From positions 1-22,193 of the forward strand of contig JAAAKB020082366.1 of NCBI GenBank assembly GCA_010014835.2: DNA of 22,193 nucleotides, written 5' to 3'. Position 1 is the first letter of the stretch. The number at the start of each line of letters is the position of its first letter. Source of the stretch: Apostichopus leukothele (taxonomy: Eukaryota > Echinodermata > Holothuroidea > Aspidochirotida > Stichopodidae). Of the stretch, positions 10,319 to 20,544 are shown in pieces. The position numbers and the translations under genes are program-made. Under the pieces are notes generated by a model, which searched no databases, was not told where the DNA came from, and was given only the letters and a program-made list of their open reading frames with translations.

Positions 10319-11036
10319 ATTCAGTTTTGTATCAACCAGGATTTTAATAGCTAAGTGAGGTATCAAGTATGCCTTAATATCATCGTGATAACAGAAACCA
10401 AAGTTGTATTGTTAGTACAATTACCATTTATTCTTGTGAGACGAGCATACCTAGTTTAATATAGAATCATTCAAATAACAAGTTAATTTGTAATCTTCAC
10501 AAGTAAGAAGCAAATTATAGCTTGAAGTATGAGGCTGACATTTCCATGAGATTTCTAAACTAAGATGATTGCTTTATTCATATGTTTGTGACTTAAAACA
10601 ACTAAAATATTTGTTCATTAGTGGCTGCAGAGCACTGCAATGTTGTTGCTTTTCTAATTATCTGGTCCTTTTCCTTTGACTGTATTTTAGTTCCTCTGAA
10701 TTTAATTCAGTGCTTGGGGACTTTTTGTGTAAGAAGTCAACCTTACTACCAGGAAACGAAAGTGTCTATTCGTTTCACTGGAAATTGTAATGGTATTAGA
10801 TTTCATAGTAACTTGTGTTTTGACATACATAGCTAGTAAAGTCGAGTATAAGATGGAAACAAAAGGTTATCGAAACACAGACAACAGTTGCATGTGTTAG
10901 TGTATTGGAAGAGCAAGCTACAAATTTTAATGATTCAATCAGCATAAAAGCAGCCACTTTCAGTTTACCTTTAATGACTTTAAGACCCCATAATAATGCA
11001 TGAATGTGGTTTTGAATCGTGAAGAAAAAAGTTGGA

Positions 11037-11087
11037 AAATTTTCATAATCCATAATAATTTCATTTTCATAATTTTCATAATTTGTC
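11037..11087 (+). repeat. Short degenerate tandem repeat of ATTTTCATAAT
   Basis: The unit (A)TTTTCATAAT recurs three to four times with slight changes and AT-rich spacers. It explains the low-complexity open frame on the minus strand here. Confidence 0.5.
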
Positions 11088-12031
11088 TCTCGCGTTTGAA
11101 TTAAAGTGATATGCAAATGTGTACAGGTGATGAAAATTTTAGAATTCATAGGAGTTATTATTTAACTAATAACCATTGTGCAAAGAATGTAGAAAAGTGT
11201 CTTAGTTTGGTGAAATATGGTGTAATTCACAACCAAAGGCGAAAGATTGATTTAAACAAATGAGAATTTCATAGAAGATGGCCATTTTGTCTGTATTTAG
11301 CAGAGATAGTGCAAGTCAAGTCTTGTAGTATCCTTCCACTCTTTGTCTTGATTCACTACATTCATTTGAGTGAGGATAGTATGATTGCTGACGAATTTCA
11401 CTCCTCATGACCGGTGACACATGGATATTAATAGCTGTAAGCTGTTTTCTGTCTGCAGGGAACCATAAAGGAAATAAGCAGCGTGGCTCTAAGCTCAAAT
11501 AACTAGTATATGCACTATAATCTCAATTTGGCATTAATTGTAAGGTTCTATCCGAAAGGAAGTGCACATCCATGCACAAAAGGATGCATTCCTTCACATA
11601 TGTACTTGTGTATTTCCTATGGATATTTTGAGAGAGGCCATTGTTTATTTGGATGTGGCTTACCATGAGTCTATGATCTTTTAATTGAAACACATAATGT
11701 ATTCATTACAAACAAATAGTTTAAATGCGTGAGAAGTGACCTCAGTTACACTGTGTTCAAACTTACGTCATTGACTTACGTACTTTGTTCATTCTTCTTG
11801 TACTACAAATAAAAGTTTAAAGTGATTATCATATTTGAGGAAAGTTGAGAAAGGTTTTGGTTAAAGTGAGTGTTTGAACCATCTATTTAAATAAAAAATT
11901 GAAAATACTGTTTGAGAATATAACAGTCCAGTTCTACTTGATTCTACAAAAGTTATCAAATAGCTGAATAATATATCTTGTAATGAATCTGGGTGGGTTA
12001 TGGTATATCTTCAGGGTTTATTGCAGTGGTC

Positions 12032-12052
12032 ATAATAATAATAATAATAATA
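12032..12052 (+). repeat. AAT trinucleotide microsatellite
   Basis: Seven uninterrupted ATA/AAT units. It is likely polymorphic in length. Confidence 0.9.
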
Positions 12053-12065
12053 TATCGTCTCTGTT

Positions 12066-12071
12066 AATAAA
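12066..12071 (+). promoter_or_regulatory. Candidate poly(A) signal for cyclin J (distal)
   Basis: This AATAAA is followed by a clear GT/T-rich downstream element (GTGTTCTCTTTTTAGTTGT). If used, the 3' UTR would be about 2.1 kb. AATAAA at 11808-11813 is a nearby alternative. Confidence 0.35.
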
Positions 12072-13013
12072 AGTGTTCTCTTTTTAGTTGTATTCTGGTC
12101 CATGTACATAATTATGTCTTTCATTAAAAAGACAGAGATTTGCAAACCCATTTCTCTGAAATGCTTTTCTTTTTCACTGGTTCAAATTTGAATTCATTAT
12201 CACTTTTTGTTGGAATAAACGGATCTTCTAAATTTCCTTCCTTCTTTTTTTTAAAACATTTTTTATTATCAGAAGTAGATCTGTTTATCCTGTATCTGAT
12301 GTTATCTATCATTTCAAGGTATTTTCACATCAAGAAGTATCTGTTTAAAATGCACACTATTTTTCAAAAAGACTTGTTATTGTATTTGATTTTGCAAGCT
12401 GACAGCAGAACACAGCTAATCCTTTTTGTGTGTGACTTTAGCAGCACTGCAAGGATAGGCTATGTTTTGTTGTGTGTTTGGTAGGATTGTTTTTGTTTTA
12501 CAATGAAGCATAATGGATATTTAAACAATTGCATGGAATCAAATTGTCCTTCATCATTTTGAGTATCTACGCTGAGTTGCTCTCACTGATTCCTCGCAGC
12601 TTTGCTCTTAAATATTGTTTCTCTCAAGATATGACACCAATCAGATTGTATCTACAATAAAAAAAGAAAGAAAAATAGTCAGATGATTTTTTAGTATTGT
12701 AATGTCTTTGATTAACTAGAGACAATACATATTACACAATCCTTTTATATTACTGAAGTGGTATTTGAGTAACAATATTTTGTAAGGTGTCTGTACTGAG
12801 ATGGTTTAGCTTCAAACATGAAATGATTTCTGATAATCTCAAGTGACTTCAAGTAAGCCCAGGTGACTTATTGTTACCTGTGGTGATGCAGCATGGTATT
12901 GATTGATATTGTATGACAATCATTAATCAAAATTATCATGTTTTCATTAAAAAATTAAGGAAATGCAAGATAACAGAAGACGAGAGAAGATGAAAGCAAA
13001 GAAAATGGGTGGT

Positions 13014-13024
13014 GGGGGGGGGGG
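13014..13024 (+). repeat. Eleven-base G homopolymer
   Basis: An uninterrupted G run preceded by GGGTGGT. Its length in an assembly is error-prone. Confidence 0.85.
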
Positions 13025-14151
13025 ATCAGCATCGTCACAATTGACAAAAGTGCCAAATATAATCACAAGTTATTTGCTAAATTTGGTCTTTTTTGTGTGC
13101 AGAATCCCAGATATTGTCAAATCATGATAAGAAACAACAAAATAATACAAATCTCAGAAGAAGAAATGTTTAAACTATCAACAATCAACCCAGTAACTGC
13201 ACTTAATGTGAGCCAAATTCTTAAAATCTCTGGTATCCTTAAAAGTGCAAGTTGCATATGACCTTCGGTTAATGGAGATACGATATTTCTTTTGATATGT
13301 TCCAGATTAAAAAACATTATTTTGTTTATATAAAGTCTTCAAGATGATTCATTGATTCATTTATAATTGTTTACAGTTATTTTTTCCCCATAACAATGCA
13401 GTCATGTGTCTTATAAGAAACAAGTTCCTAAATTTACAGCTAAGAGTTCTTTCTCTTTCATGTTTTTCTTTTTCCTATTTTGCAGATTTCTATCTTATCT
13501 TTTGTCAAAGTCAATCATATGCTAAACCATGTATTGAATACAGGTGAGAAAATTTAGGTAACTGTCATGAATTCTTTCTTTGCATCAGATTTTTAAAACC
13601 CAGGGAAGCTGCAGGTGGGGTGTAACATTTAGAATGTCAGTCAAACAAGTAAATTGTTTCTCGGTTCAGATCCTCGCCAAGAAACAGATTATAGTCTTGA
13701 TTTTATTCAAAATTGCTTCTTTGCAGTCTTGAGGTGGTATCTGCAGTGTTATGAATCCTGTTTTCTTTATAACTTCACTTCAATCGTTCCAAAATACTTG
13801 AGCTTTTTATATTGATAAACGTCTCATTCTACTGTACTAGGGTCACCACCGTACATTCAGATTTCACCAGAAATTATCTCTTTTTTCTTTATCTATCGAA
13901 TGGTTCCGTTTTGGACAATTTTAAAAATGTGTGGATTTTTCGGTACAATTCTGGCAACATAACAAAAACAGTGGATTGTTTTCTCTGGACAGTGGTGTAG
14001 CTATCTACAGCTCTACTCAAATTGGAGCACAGGAAGGCAAAATTGTCAATATGCTAGATTTAGCTTTAAACTTCAAATCTGGCAACATTTTCTAATTAGG
14101 GACACTTCCAACCCATTCTTTAAATTATGTTTAACATGGGAATGTAATATC

Positions 14152-14175
14152 GCCCCTCCCCCGCCCACCTTCCCC
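14152..14175 (+). repeat. C-rich tract
   Basis: CCCC-TCCCCC-CCC-CC-CCCC runs form an i-motif/G-quadruplex-prone patch in the intergenic spacer, within 1 kb upstream of the candidate promoter of the next gene. Confidence 0.4.
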
Positions 14176-14639
14176 GTGTAATTCATACAAGAGATGATAT
14201 TAAACAGAGGAGAAGACTTCTGTATTCAGCAGGAACAATTACATAACAGGTGTCTAAATATGTACATACCATAAGATTGAAAGATGGTGGAGGAATTGTC
14301 AGAGACCGTTAGTACAGGTTAAACCAAGAATTTCTACTATTACAGTAACTGGATGTAGGGAGGGTCATCCAATGCTAGAGTCAATTGCAGTATAATGGTT
14401 TACATATAATACATGAAGTATGTTACACCCCACAACTTAGATCGCCCCTCCAGGTCACGAAAACTTTCGACAAAATGGTAACCTAGTTGTGCGATGTTTG
14501 CAGTTACAGTTACATTGAACTTTGTCACACTATCATTTAGATATGTTAACTTAAATAATTCGTGAATGCTACCACTGCATGTAATTAAGTGCTGCGTTCA
14601 CGTTGACGAATTAACAAATTGTACTATGTTTGAATCATG

Positions 14640-15000
14640 TTTCTTACCTTTTCTGCTAGATAAAACTATAATTTATTGGCAATGACCTTTAACTTCTACC
14701 AGGGAAAATTTGTAAGAATTGTTAACTAAACTGCCGCACGTCTGAGGTTTGTTTACTTTTCTATAGTATTTGATAAGGTACAGTCCCTTTTTGTGGCAAA
14801 CAATAGGTCGGGTGGACTCATAGACGTTACACATTGACACCTGGAAAAAGTTGTGCAGTAGCGCGAAACAAGACACGGAAGTATATAGCTAGATAACTTC
14901 CTTCAACTTAGTTACCACTGTAGTACTATCAGCCTAGGCCTGTGTGTTAGTATGTAGTCAAGTGTTGCAGCACTTCCACCGTTAACGAAGCTGTTGGAAA
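14640..15000 (+). promoter_or_regulatory. Candidate promoter region of the shootin-1-like gene
   Basis: CpG dinucleotides appear more often here than in the surrounding AT-rich DNA (for example CCGCACG, GGTCGGG, GACGTT, AGCGCG, CCGTTAACG). A TATATAG string lies at 14882-14888. It sits 340-700 bases before the ATG at 15342, a reasonable distance for a first exon with a 5' UTR. No transcription start can be fixed from sequence alone. Confidence 0.3.
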
Positions 15001-15341
15001 CATGGCAGAATATATAGGAATTTCGGCGTTTCATCAAAATTTGTGTTGCTGAAACATTGTGGTTTCGGTATTATAGTTCATATTTGGCTTGACTTTAGAA
15101 TATCAGTCTTACGAATATAATTCATCGCAGCTGCAAGATACACCATCATTTTGTAAAAGGAAAGCTTACGTTAGGCCACAGGCTGTTTGTTCCTTATTTA
15201 TTTTGGCTACTTCTAAACTTCTGTCAATTCGAACAATACTAGTCTTTGGAAGTTTATGTTTGTCACAAGGTGCATGGTCAGTACCACCACCGAAGGAGTT
15301 TATAACTTTTTGAAACAAAACGGAGAGGTAGAAAACAAAAC

Positions 15342-15444
15342 ATGGAATCACCAGCACTTGAGAATGGAATCGAATACAAGAACCAGCCTGGTAACAGAGC
15401 TGGTACAGTGACATTGGAAAGATTCAAGTTGGTTGCTACAAACG
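15342..15444 (+). CDS. SHTN1: Shootin-1-like coding exon 1 (residues 1-34 and first base of 35)
   Basis: The ATG lies in AAACATGG context. The exon encodes MESPALENGIEYKN.. and ends ERFKLVATN before the donor G|GTAAGC (intron from 15445). This N-terminus has no counterpart that I recognise in vertebrate shootin-1, which begins almost directly with the coiled coil. An upstream ATG at 15002 opens a frame of only 16 codons and could be an upstream ORF if the leader reaches that far. Confidence 0.65.
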
Positions 15445-18400
15445 GTAAGCAATTGCCTACAATATGGACTATGTCCCGACTAATTAAAAGAATATTCTGT
15501 TGGCTAAGGGGATTGCTTTAAAACAAAATTGCAACACAAATATATTGAAAACCATGCACATCCTCATATTGTATCATGTATAGGCCTATATATTTGAAGT
15601 TATACAATTTTGTGATATTATGTATGCATATATAGCAACAGCAGAATGGCTGATGTCATCTGGGCACTTCAGCTAATAATGCCTTTGTTTTCCTTTATAA
15701 TCTGTCAAAAGATACGTCATTTGGATGAAATTCTAAGTACAGAGAACTTTGACAGCTACAAGCAAACATTCCAAATTGATCAGGTTTCAAGGATAAATAA
15801 ACATGTAGATTATAATAATCTAGTAGAAGTAAAGCCTTTGAAGTGATTTTACCTAGATGACTGTGATCCAGCTTCCTGGAGTAGTTGAAGGTTTAGCCAG
15901 TCAAGAAAGGTCACATTCAATGAAACATATCTCGAGCAAGGGGAAAGGTATTGAGATGGGGATTTTCAACTAGCAGTGTGCATATATATTCTTTCTTCAA
16001 ATAAGTTTCACATACATTTCTTGTCACCAGCATATCCTTTTAAGTTTAATGGAATCATGCAATATTACTTTTAATTATTTTACACTTTTTCATTTTGTAC
16101 AAACTTGCATCTCTAGTTCTACATAATTTTGAGAGTGAGTAATTGGCAGTGATTGCAAGCAGGGAAAAGGCTACAATTTATCAGAACATTTATAGCTCAG
16201 GAAATAATTTACCACATAGTGACATCATAAGTTCTGGAGGTCTATAGGAATTAGGCTCAATATGTTGATTCAATTCACGTAGAAGATCTGTTTCCACCAT
16301 TTACATCAATAGTCATGCACCACCAAAGCGGTCCTGACTGAAATGAAACTGCTTAATATTTGTGAATATATTTATAAATACTGCTAATATATCTTTACTG
16401 TTCATGAGCAATGGCTATATAATTGGTGTTTAAATCTTTTAATAACACGTACATTTCAACTTTGTGGCTAGAAAGATATCTGTTTCTCGTCTTTGCCAAC
16501 CTACAAAACTAAATCAGTAAAGCTGATATTGTAAGAGCTGATTTTGGCACCAAATTCACCTTGATATAAGCACTTTTCGCAGTATGTGTAGTTCAGGGAA
16601 TAACTCTTCCAGTATCGAATTGCAAAATGCTATACAAAATTACAAATTGCTCTACAAACTTGTGTAAAGTTGTATATATAGCAGTTTTGATTTGCAGGAA
16701 CCATAGTATTTTATAAGAGAGAGTTTAACTGCCTTCAAAACTTCTCTGCAAAATCTGTGGGCTGAATTATTCCAGGTCGTTTATAGTTGACCTATATATG
16801 TATGCCAGACTTACAATGCGCTCTTGTTGATATAGCCTACCGTATACCTAGCATGCAGGTACTGTATATGTGGCTAACTTTCCTACACACTGTTTTATCT
16901 TGATCGAGCTGGAAGAATCTGTGATGGTGTTGATATGACAATACAGTACCAATTGATTCTGTCTTAGCCAATTTGATCACTCTTTACCATATTTGCCAAC
17001 TTTATTATGTTGCTTTTGTGTCGACAACTATCATGGCTGCCATTATTGAGCAGTAAAGAATGCGTTATCCAATGTTTGGTAAGCTTGAGTGATTTCGTTA
17101 AACTTCCAGCAATTAATTTGGCACAGTCCTGCATTAAAGTTTCACTATCTTCAGACTTTCAGCACATGTCCCTAACCTAAACCCTTGGATGTTTTTACTC
17201 TGGACAGTAAGAATAGAATTAAATATAAACTGATATATGGATATATCTGGCAAGACTGGCATATACACCAATCAACCAGATATACAGTAGCCAGATATAA
17301 AGCCAACTATATACAGTATGGATTTTGAGTATAATAAACGTAACAACAATTTAATAATAAAGAACTACTAAGTCATACTTGAAGGTCGAGGGTCATATGC
17401 TGATAGTTTTGTTGCCTCTGTAGTCTCTGAAATATTTCTATGTTCTATGTTTCTTCAGGGAGATGCTACTTCTACCTGACTTCTTAAATAATACGTACAT
17501 GTGCCACTTTACATTGACTTGAACATACTAGAACTCAGTTTACTGTACAGTAATCCTAATGCATTAACGTACACTAATTACCCTCTATAGGATAACCAGG
17601 TCAGTTCTAGTGCTCAGAAAATCTTTTAATCATCTTTCGTATAGGGATTAGAGGTTGGATTGGGTTGGTAGGGGTCAAAGCGGACCAAAATTTTGTTTGT
17701 TTTAACTTGTAATGTGCAGCTGATGACCTGTTTTACATTATACTGTGGCTACCCATACAGTGTGCTATTGTTTCGAGTGAAAGAACTGTGCATGGTTGTT
17801 GCCAATGACCTCAATGAACTAGAAACACCAACTTTGGAAACATGCATGTACAGGAAATGATTTATTGCTCAAATTTGGTGTAGAAGATTGAAATTTTTTT
17901 AACTTTGTCTCTTCCATACTACTATGGTTTCTGTACATGTACAAAACTGCTATATAACTCTTTGCACTTGTGTATAGATTTTTGGGTTCATTTGGCATAG
18001 CATTTTGCAATGCGATGCTGGATAAATTGTTAGTGCATGATCAAACTTGGAATATGGAAGGGATTACAACCATTTGCAGCCGCCCATCATATCCGCTGGT
18101 TATTTCTTGTCGTTTGAAGGTATAGATCAACATCATTTAATTACTGTTTGCTTCAATACAGCATTGCTTGAACATGACGATTTACAAGAACGTTACTTAC
18201 AGCAGCAGACTGAGCTGCAGGAGCTGCAAGCAAAGCTCGCGGAAACCGAAGGAAGTCTCATGAAACTGACAAATGGTAGGTGATTATAATGCTTAATATG
18301 TAATATCAACTTTAAGCTCTTCATTGATAGTCATATGTTTTGATGACTCAAAAATTAGATGTGACAACAGGGTTGGAAAACCCAGCTGAATATCCCGTGA

Positions 18401-20408
18401 ACTTTATTGGTATATTTCCCAAACGATTGTCCCTGAAGCAGATGGGTGACCGATCATAATACAAGAGGGTACTTAACAGTCAACGGAAAAGTCGAACATT
18501 CTGCAGATCGTTGTTATATTTTAGTTTAAAATATATTTTGTCTTAGCTTATGCTGTATTTTATTATTAGTTTCTTCATTTTCATATTTGCTCAGTGTGTT
18601 CTGGAATCACAGTAAATTTCTCACTAAGCTAGTTGACCGGTTTTTACAAGGTTGTTTTCGACCCTGTGTTGGATGATACTATGTTTGCAAGACCAAGAGA
18701 TTAATTGTTATGTTTTGAATGAATATATCTAAGCTTCACAAAATTAGAAATTTATTGTTGTATGGAATTTGAAAAAGAAATATATCCCTTTGTAGCGTGA
18801 AAACAATTTGGCAATGGAGAAATTATATATTCATCCTAATAATTCAAATAATAATTATGATATGCTATATTCCCCCTCATGTTGTCATCACAAGCAAGCA
18901 TTGCAAAGGTTATTAATTTACTTCAAGTAAAGCTATATTGGCTATTGTTAGAACATTTGAAAATAAAACTAAAAAAAAAAACCCATTATTTTCTGGTTGA
19001 TGAACAGTTAATAGAAAGGGAAACTCCAATAGGACGTTGTGTTGTAATTTCTTGTGCATATAAGCCAGCATTCAAAATTGTCCTTGTGTAATAAGGAAGT
19101 CCTTGTTACTAGCCATAAAATATTACCACAGTAGAACCTACTGTAGTGTTTATTGACTTACATGCAAGTTTAAATAAGATGCCAAGCTGACTGTCATCAA
19201 GCTTGTTTAAACTGACAGAGATGTTTGAACGATGAACCACAAGCTAAAACTTATATGAACAAAGCCCCTCCCACTTCCACAAACGTTTCTTGGTTCGGAA
19301 GATTATGGTTGTTATGCCGTAAAAGACCGAAAACGAGCAAATTCTGTCCACTTTGAATTGTATTTGTAATATTTGCAATATTAACTAATTGACATAAATT
19401 CTTTTATGAGGATGGTACTTCAGGTATTGCTAAAATATTGAAGCTTTCAATGTTATCCTACAGTATATGTAAGTTTGAATGTTTTCCACTTAACAACACT
19501 TAACAATACTTTCACCATGAGAGTAAAATATAACAGAGAGGGGAGAGAGAGAGAGAAAATAATGGAAATAAGACTATTCACTGACTGCTATGCCCTAATG
19601 TGACTACACAGTACACAAATTTGTGTAAATGTAACTTGGCCTGACGTTTCGATCCTAGCAGGATCTTCTTCAAAGGCTAAATGACAAGTACACTGGCTCT
19701 CTAGTGGATAAGCAGTTTGCTAACAGTTTTATTTTATTTTGAGTACACAAATTTGACAGAATCGTGGCCCCTCATATGATTGATAACCTTTGATATCTCA
19801 TAAATAGAACTAAATTTTATGTGTGTGTTTACATGTGAAGGGAGGGGGAAGGGATGGTGTTGTTTTGTTGAGGGAAAGTGGCAGAGGAAGGAGGTGCATT
19901 TAGTAAAATGTCTTGGTTAATGAAAACGCAGAGCTGTGAGAGACAGTTTAAACGTGTCCTCTGCTGTGTGTTTGTAGATAATCCACTGAATAGTGTATGT
20001 CCAAGAAGGTTTGAAGACAGGATGGGGAATGGGGGTAGGAGAGATCTGAAGAGGTTTGAAAGAAGTCTCAATCAGAAAATCACTTGAAATTCAATGAAAT
20101 TCTCCTTAGTTCTGAGATTACAGTACCTTTAATAACTGAATTGTATGTCCTCTTTCAGTACATTAGTACACGTACAGTAATGTATTTATATCCTTTACAT
20201 ACAGTACTTTAACCTTCTTCTTCCTATACTGTAGGTGATGGTTACTTAGTCTGACAGTGTTTATAAATAGTCAACAATGTTTATTTCATTTTTGCATTTA
20301 GTGTCAGAGAAAGCTTGTATAGAAATGGTGAATTTACACGAAGATTTGGAGACCAAGATTGACGTTGAGCAGAGATGTCGTGAGGAGGCGGAACATTATG
20401 CCAGCAAG
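15342..20408 (+). CDS. SHTN1: Shootin-1-like coiled-coil protein, 5' part (gene continues past the window)
   Basis: Exons 15342-15444, 18162-18275 and 20302-20408 join in phases 1, 1 and 0 to give 108 residues. The first 35 or so residues are unstructured-looking. Residues 36-108 are a heptad-rich coiled coil with many Gln, Glu and Leu (LQERYLQQQTELQELQAKL). The third exon (IEMVNLHEDLETKIDVEQRC and REEAEHYASK) parallels the shootin-1 segment that I recall as VIEEVNFMQNHLEIEKTCRE-SAEALATKL, including the spacing of Glu, Leu, Cys-Arg-Glu and Ala-Glu. Shootin-1 is a cytosolic clutch protein linking actin flow to adhesion molecules in axon outgrowth and polarity. The start is supported by an in-frame TAA at 15303-15305 and a strong Kozak context (A at -3, G at +4). 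Other coiled-coil families remain possible because only a short part is present. Confidence 0.6.
16592..16776 (-). mobile_element. Dispersed short element, copy B
   Basis: Inverted relative to copy A. It starts TTCAGGGAATAACTCTTCC, continues ATTGCAAAATGCTATACAAAA, TAGCAGTTTTG and GGAACCATAGTATTTTATAAG, and ends GGGCTGAATTATTCCAGG. The outer ends (CAGGGAATAA and CCTGGAATAA read inward) are imperfect terminal inverted repeats, the best preserved of the four copies. Confidence 0.6.
17850..18030 (+). mobile_element. Dispersed short element, copy C
   Basis: Same orientation as copy A, with CAGGAAATGATTTATTGCTC, TTTGTCTCTTCCATACTACT, TGTACAAAACTGCTATATAA and GCATAGCATTTTGCAATGCG followed by CTGGATAAATTGTT. 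It ends about 130 bases before the acceptor of the coding exon at 18162, so it contributes to the branch-point side of that intron. Confidence 0.6.
18162..18275 (+). CDS. SHTN1: Shootin-1-like coding exon 2 (residues 35-72)
   Basis: The exon is 114 bases, phase 1 at both ends, and encodes LLEHDDLQERYLQQQTELQE and LQAKLAETEGSLMKLTN, a strong coiled coil. The position matches the shootin-1 region EYEDLRAENQKTKEKCDKIR just before the conserved segment. The frame is also open upstream to an ATG at 18047, but that stretch includes the acceptor and the edge of a repeat, so I treat it as intron. Confidence 0.75.
19535..19557 (+). repeat. GA microsatellite, interrupted
   Basis: AGAGAG, then GGG, then about six GA units. 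Simple repeat inside an intron. Confidence 0.8.
19612..19627. repeat. 16-bp perfect palindrome
   Basis: TACACAAATTTGTGTA is identical to its reverse complement. It spans the junction between the left direct repeat and the inserted element, so the symmetry may be a coincidence of the insertion. Confidence 0.75.
19638..19680 (-). ncRNA. Hammerhead-ribozyme-like motif (probably degenerate)
   Basis: On the minus strand, stem I is GCCT (19677-19674) with AGGC (19642-19639). The conserved box reads TTGAAGA (expected CTGANGA), stem II is six base pairs, then comes GAAAC and GTC before the predicted cleavage point at about 19643/19642. The palindromic ACGT that forms stem III would favour action as a dimer. 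The assignment rests on recall of the motif, not on a covariance search. Confidence 0.4.
20302..20408 (+). CDS. SHTN1: Shootin-1-like coding exon 3 (residues 73-108)
   Basis: The exon is 107 bases, enters in phase 1 and leaves in phase 0 at AAG|GTAAAT. It encodes VSEKACIEMVNLHEDLETKI and DVEQRCREEAEHYASK, the segment that gives the family assignment. Shootin-1 contains two diverged copies of this type of segment (a second reads like VEEYEEMQVNLELEKDLRKK), and this exon fits the first by position. Read-through would add about 57 unrelated residues and stop at about 20577 inside the minisatellite. Confidence 0.75.
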
Positions 20409-20481
20409 GTAAATGAATGCATAAAAATGACTATCATGATGACCTCAGCAGGGGCAAAGTTTTATAGATTTTCCCATACAT

Positions 20482-20517
20482 TTTGGTTGTCCAAAGATCA
20501 AATTTGGTTGTCCGAAG
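20482..20517 (+). repeat. Two-copy tandem duplication, 21-bp period
   Basis: TTTGGTTGTCCAAAG at 20482-20496 is repeated as TTTGGTTGTCCGAAG at 20503-20517 with one difference. It lies just upstream of the minisatellite and is unrelated to its unit. Confidence 0.7.
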
Positions 20518-20544
20518 AAATGTGGCAATTTAACAATGGCCGAA

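Larger units (their letters stand above)
9949..15000. other. Cyclin J 3' UTR and intergenic spacer
   Basis: About 5 kb contain no supported coding exon. AATAAA hexamers in the sense orientation occur at 10313-10318, 11808-11813, 12066-12071 and 12656-12661, any of which could end the cyclin J mRNA. Repeats inside it are an ATTTTCATAAT tandem near 11037-11087, an AAT microsatellite at 12032-12052, an 11-G run at 13014-13024 and a C-rich tract near 14152-14175. The open frames in this stretch, including 12140-12484 (+) and 10796-11149 (-), are low-complexity and unrecognised. Confidence 0.6.
15445..18161 (+). other. Shootin-1-like intron 1 (phase 1)
   Basis: The intron starts GTAAGC and ends TGCTTCAATACAG at 18161. 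It holds two copies of the dispersed 180-bp element (16592-16776 minus-like, 17850-18030 plus-like). An ATATAC/CAGATATA-rich patch lies around 17225-17325. The frame 15646-15846 (+) has no recognisable similarity. A small additional phase-1 exon within this intron cannot be excluded. Confidence 0.65.
19610..19755 (-). mobile_element. Short insertion with 14-bp direct repeats and a hammerhead-like core
   Basis: The exact 14-mer AGTACACAAATTTG occurs at 19610-19623 and again at 19742-19755, bracketing 118 bases. The inserted DNA carries on the minus strand GCCT, TTGAAGA, a GATCCT-GCT-AGGATC hairpin, then GAAACGTC and AGGC. The order stem I, CUGANGA-like box, stem II, GAAA, very short stem III (AC/GU), UC and stem I return is that of a type I hammerhead ribozyme as carried by Penelope-like elements and retrozymes. 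Position C3 is T and there is an extra A before stem II, so cleavage activity is uncertain. I interpret it as a truncated or non-autonomous retroelement with its target-site duplication. Confidence 0.55.
18276..20301 (+). other. Shootin-1-like intron 2 (phase 1)
   Basis: The intron starts GTAGGT and ends TTTTTGCATTTAG at 20301. It contains an 11-A run (18971-18981), a GA-rich microsatellite (19535-19557) and the 118-bp hammerhead-like insertion at 19624-19741. TACAGTA-type words are dense near 20110-20235. The opposing frames around 19829-20087 have no recognisable similarity and overlap each other. Confidence 0.65.

Noticed and set aside
10796-11149. 117-codon minus-strand frame downstream of cyclin J
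   Set aside because: Part of it is a translation of the ATTTTCATAAT tandem repeat; the rest is AT-rich and unrecognised.
12140-12484. 114-codon + strand frame rich in Phe and Leu
   Set aside because: Composition follows the T-rich DNA, an overlapping frame on the other strand is equally open, and no family is recognisable.
13660-13690. GGTTCAGATCCTC resembling a tRNA T-arm
   Set aside because: No A box at the right distance and no cloverleaf could be drawn.
17225-17325. ATATAC/CAGATATA-rich patch
   Set aside because: The words repeat but with no fixed period; it is best seen as AT-rich low-complexity DNA and not as a satellite.
18047-18161. Upstream in-frame extension of shootin-1-like exon 2 to ATG 18047
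   Set aside because: It crosses a good acceptor (TTCAATACAG) and lies against a repeat copy. The phase-1 join to 15342-15444 is a better explanation, although an alternative start cannot be excluded.
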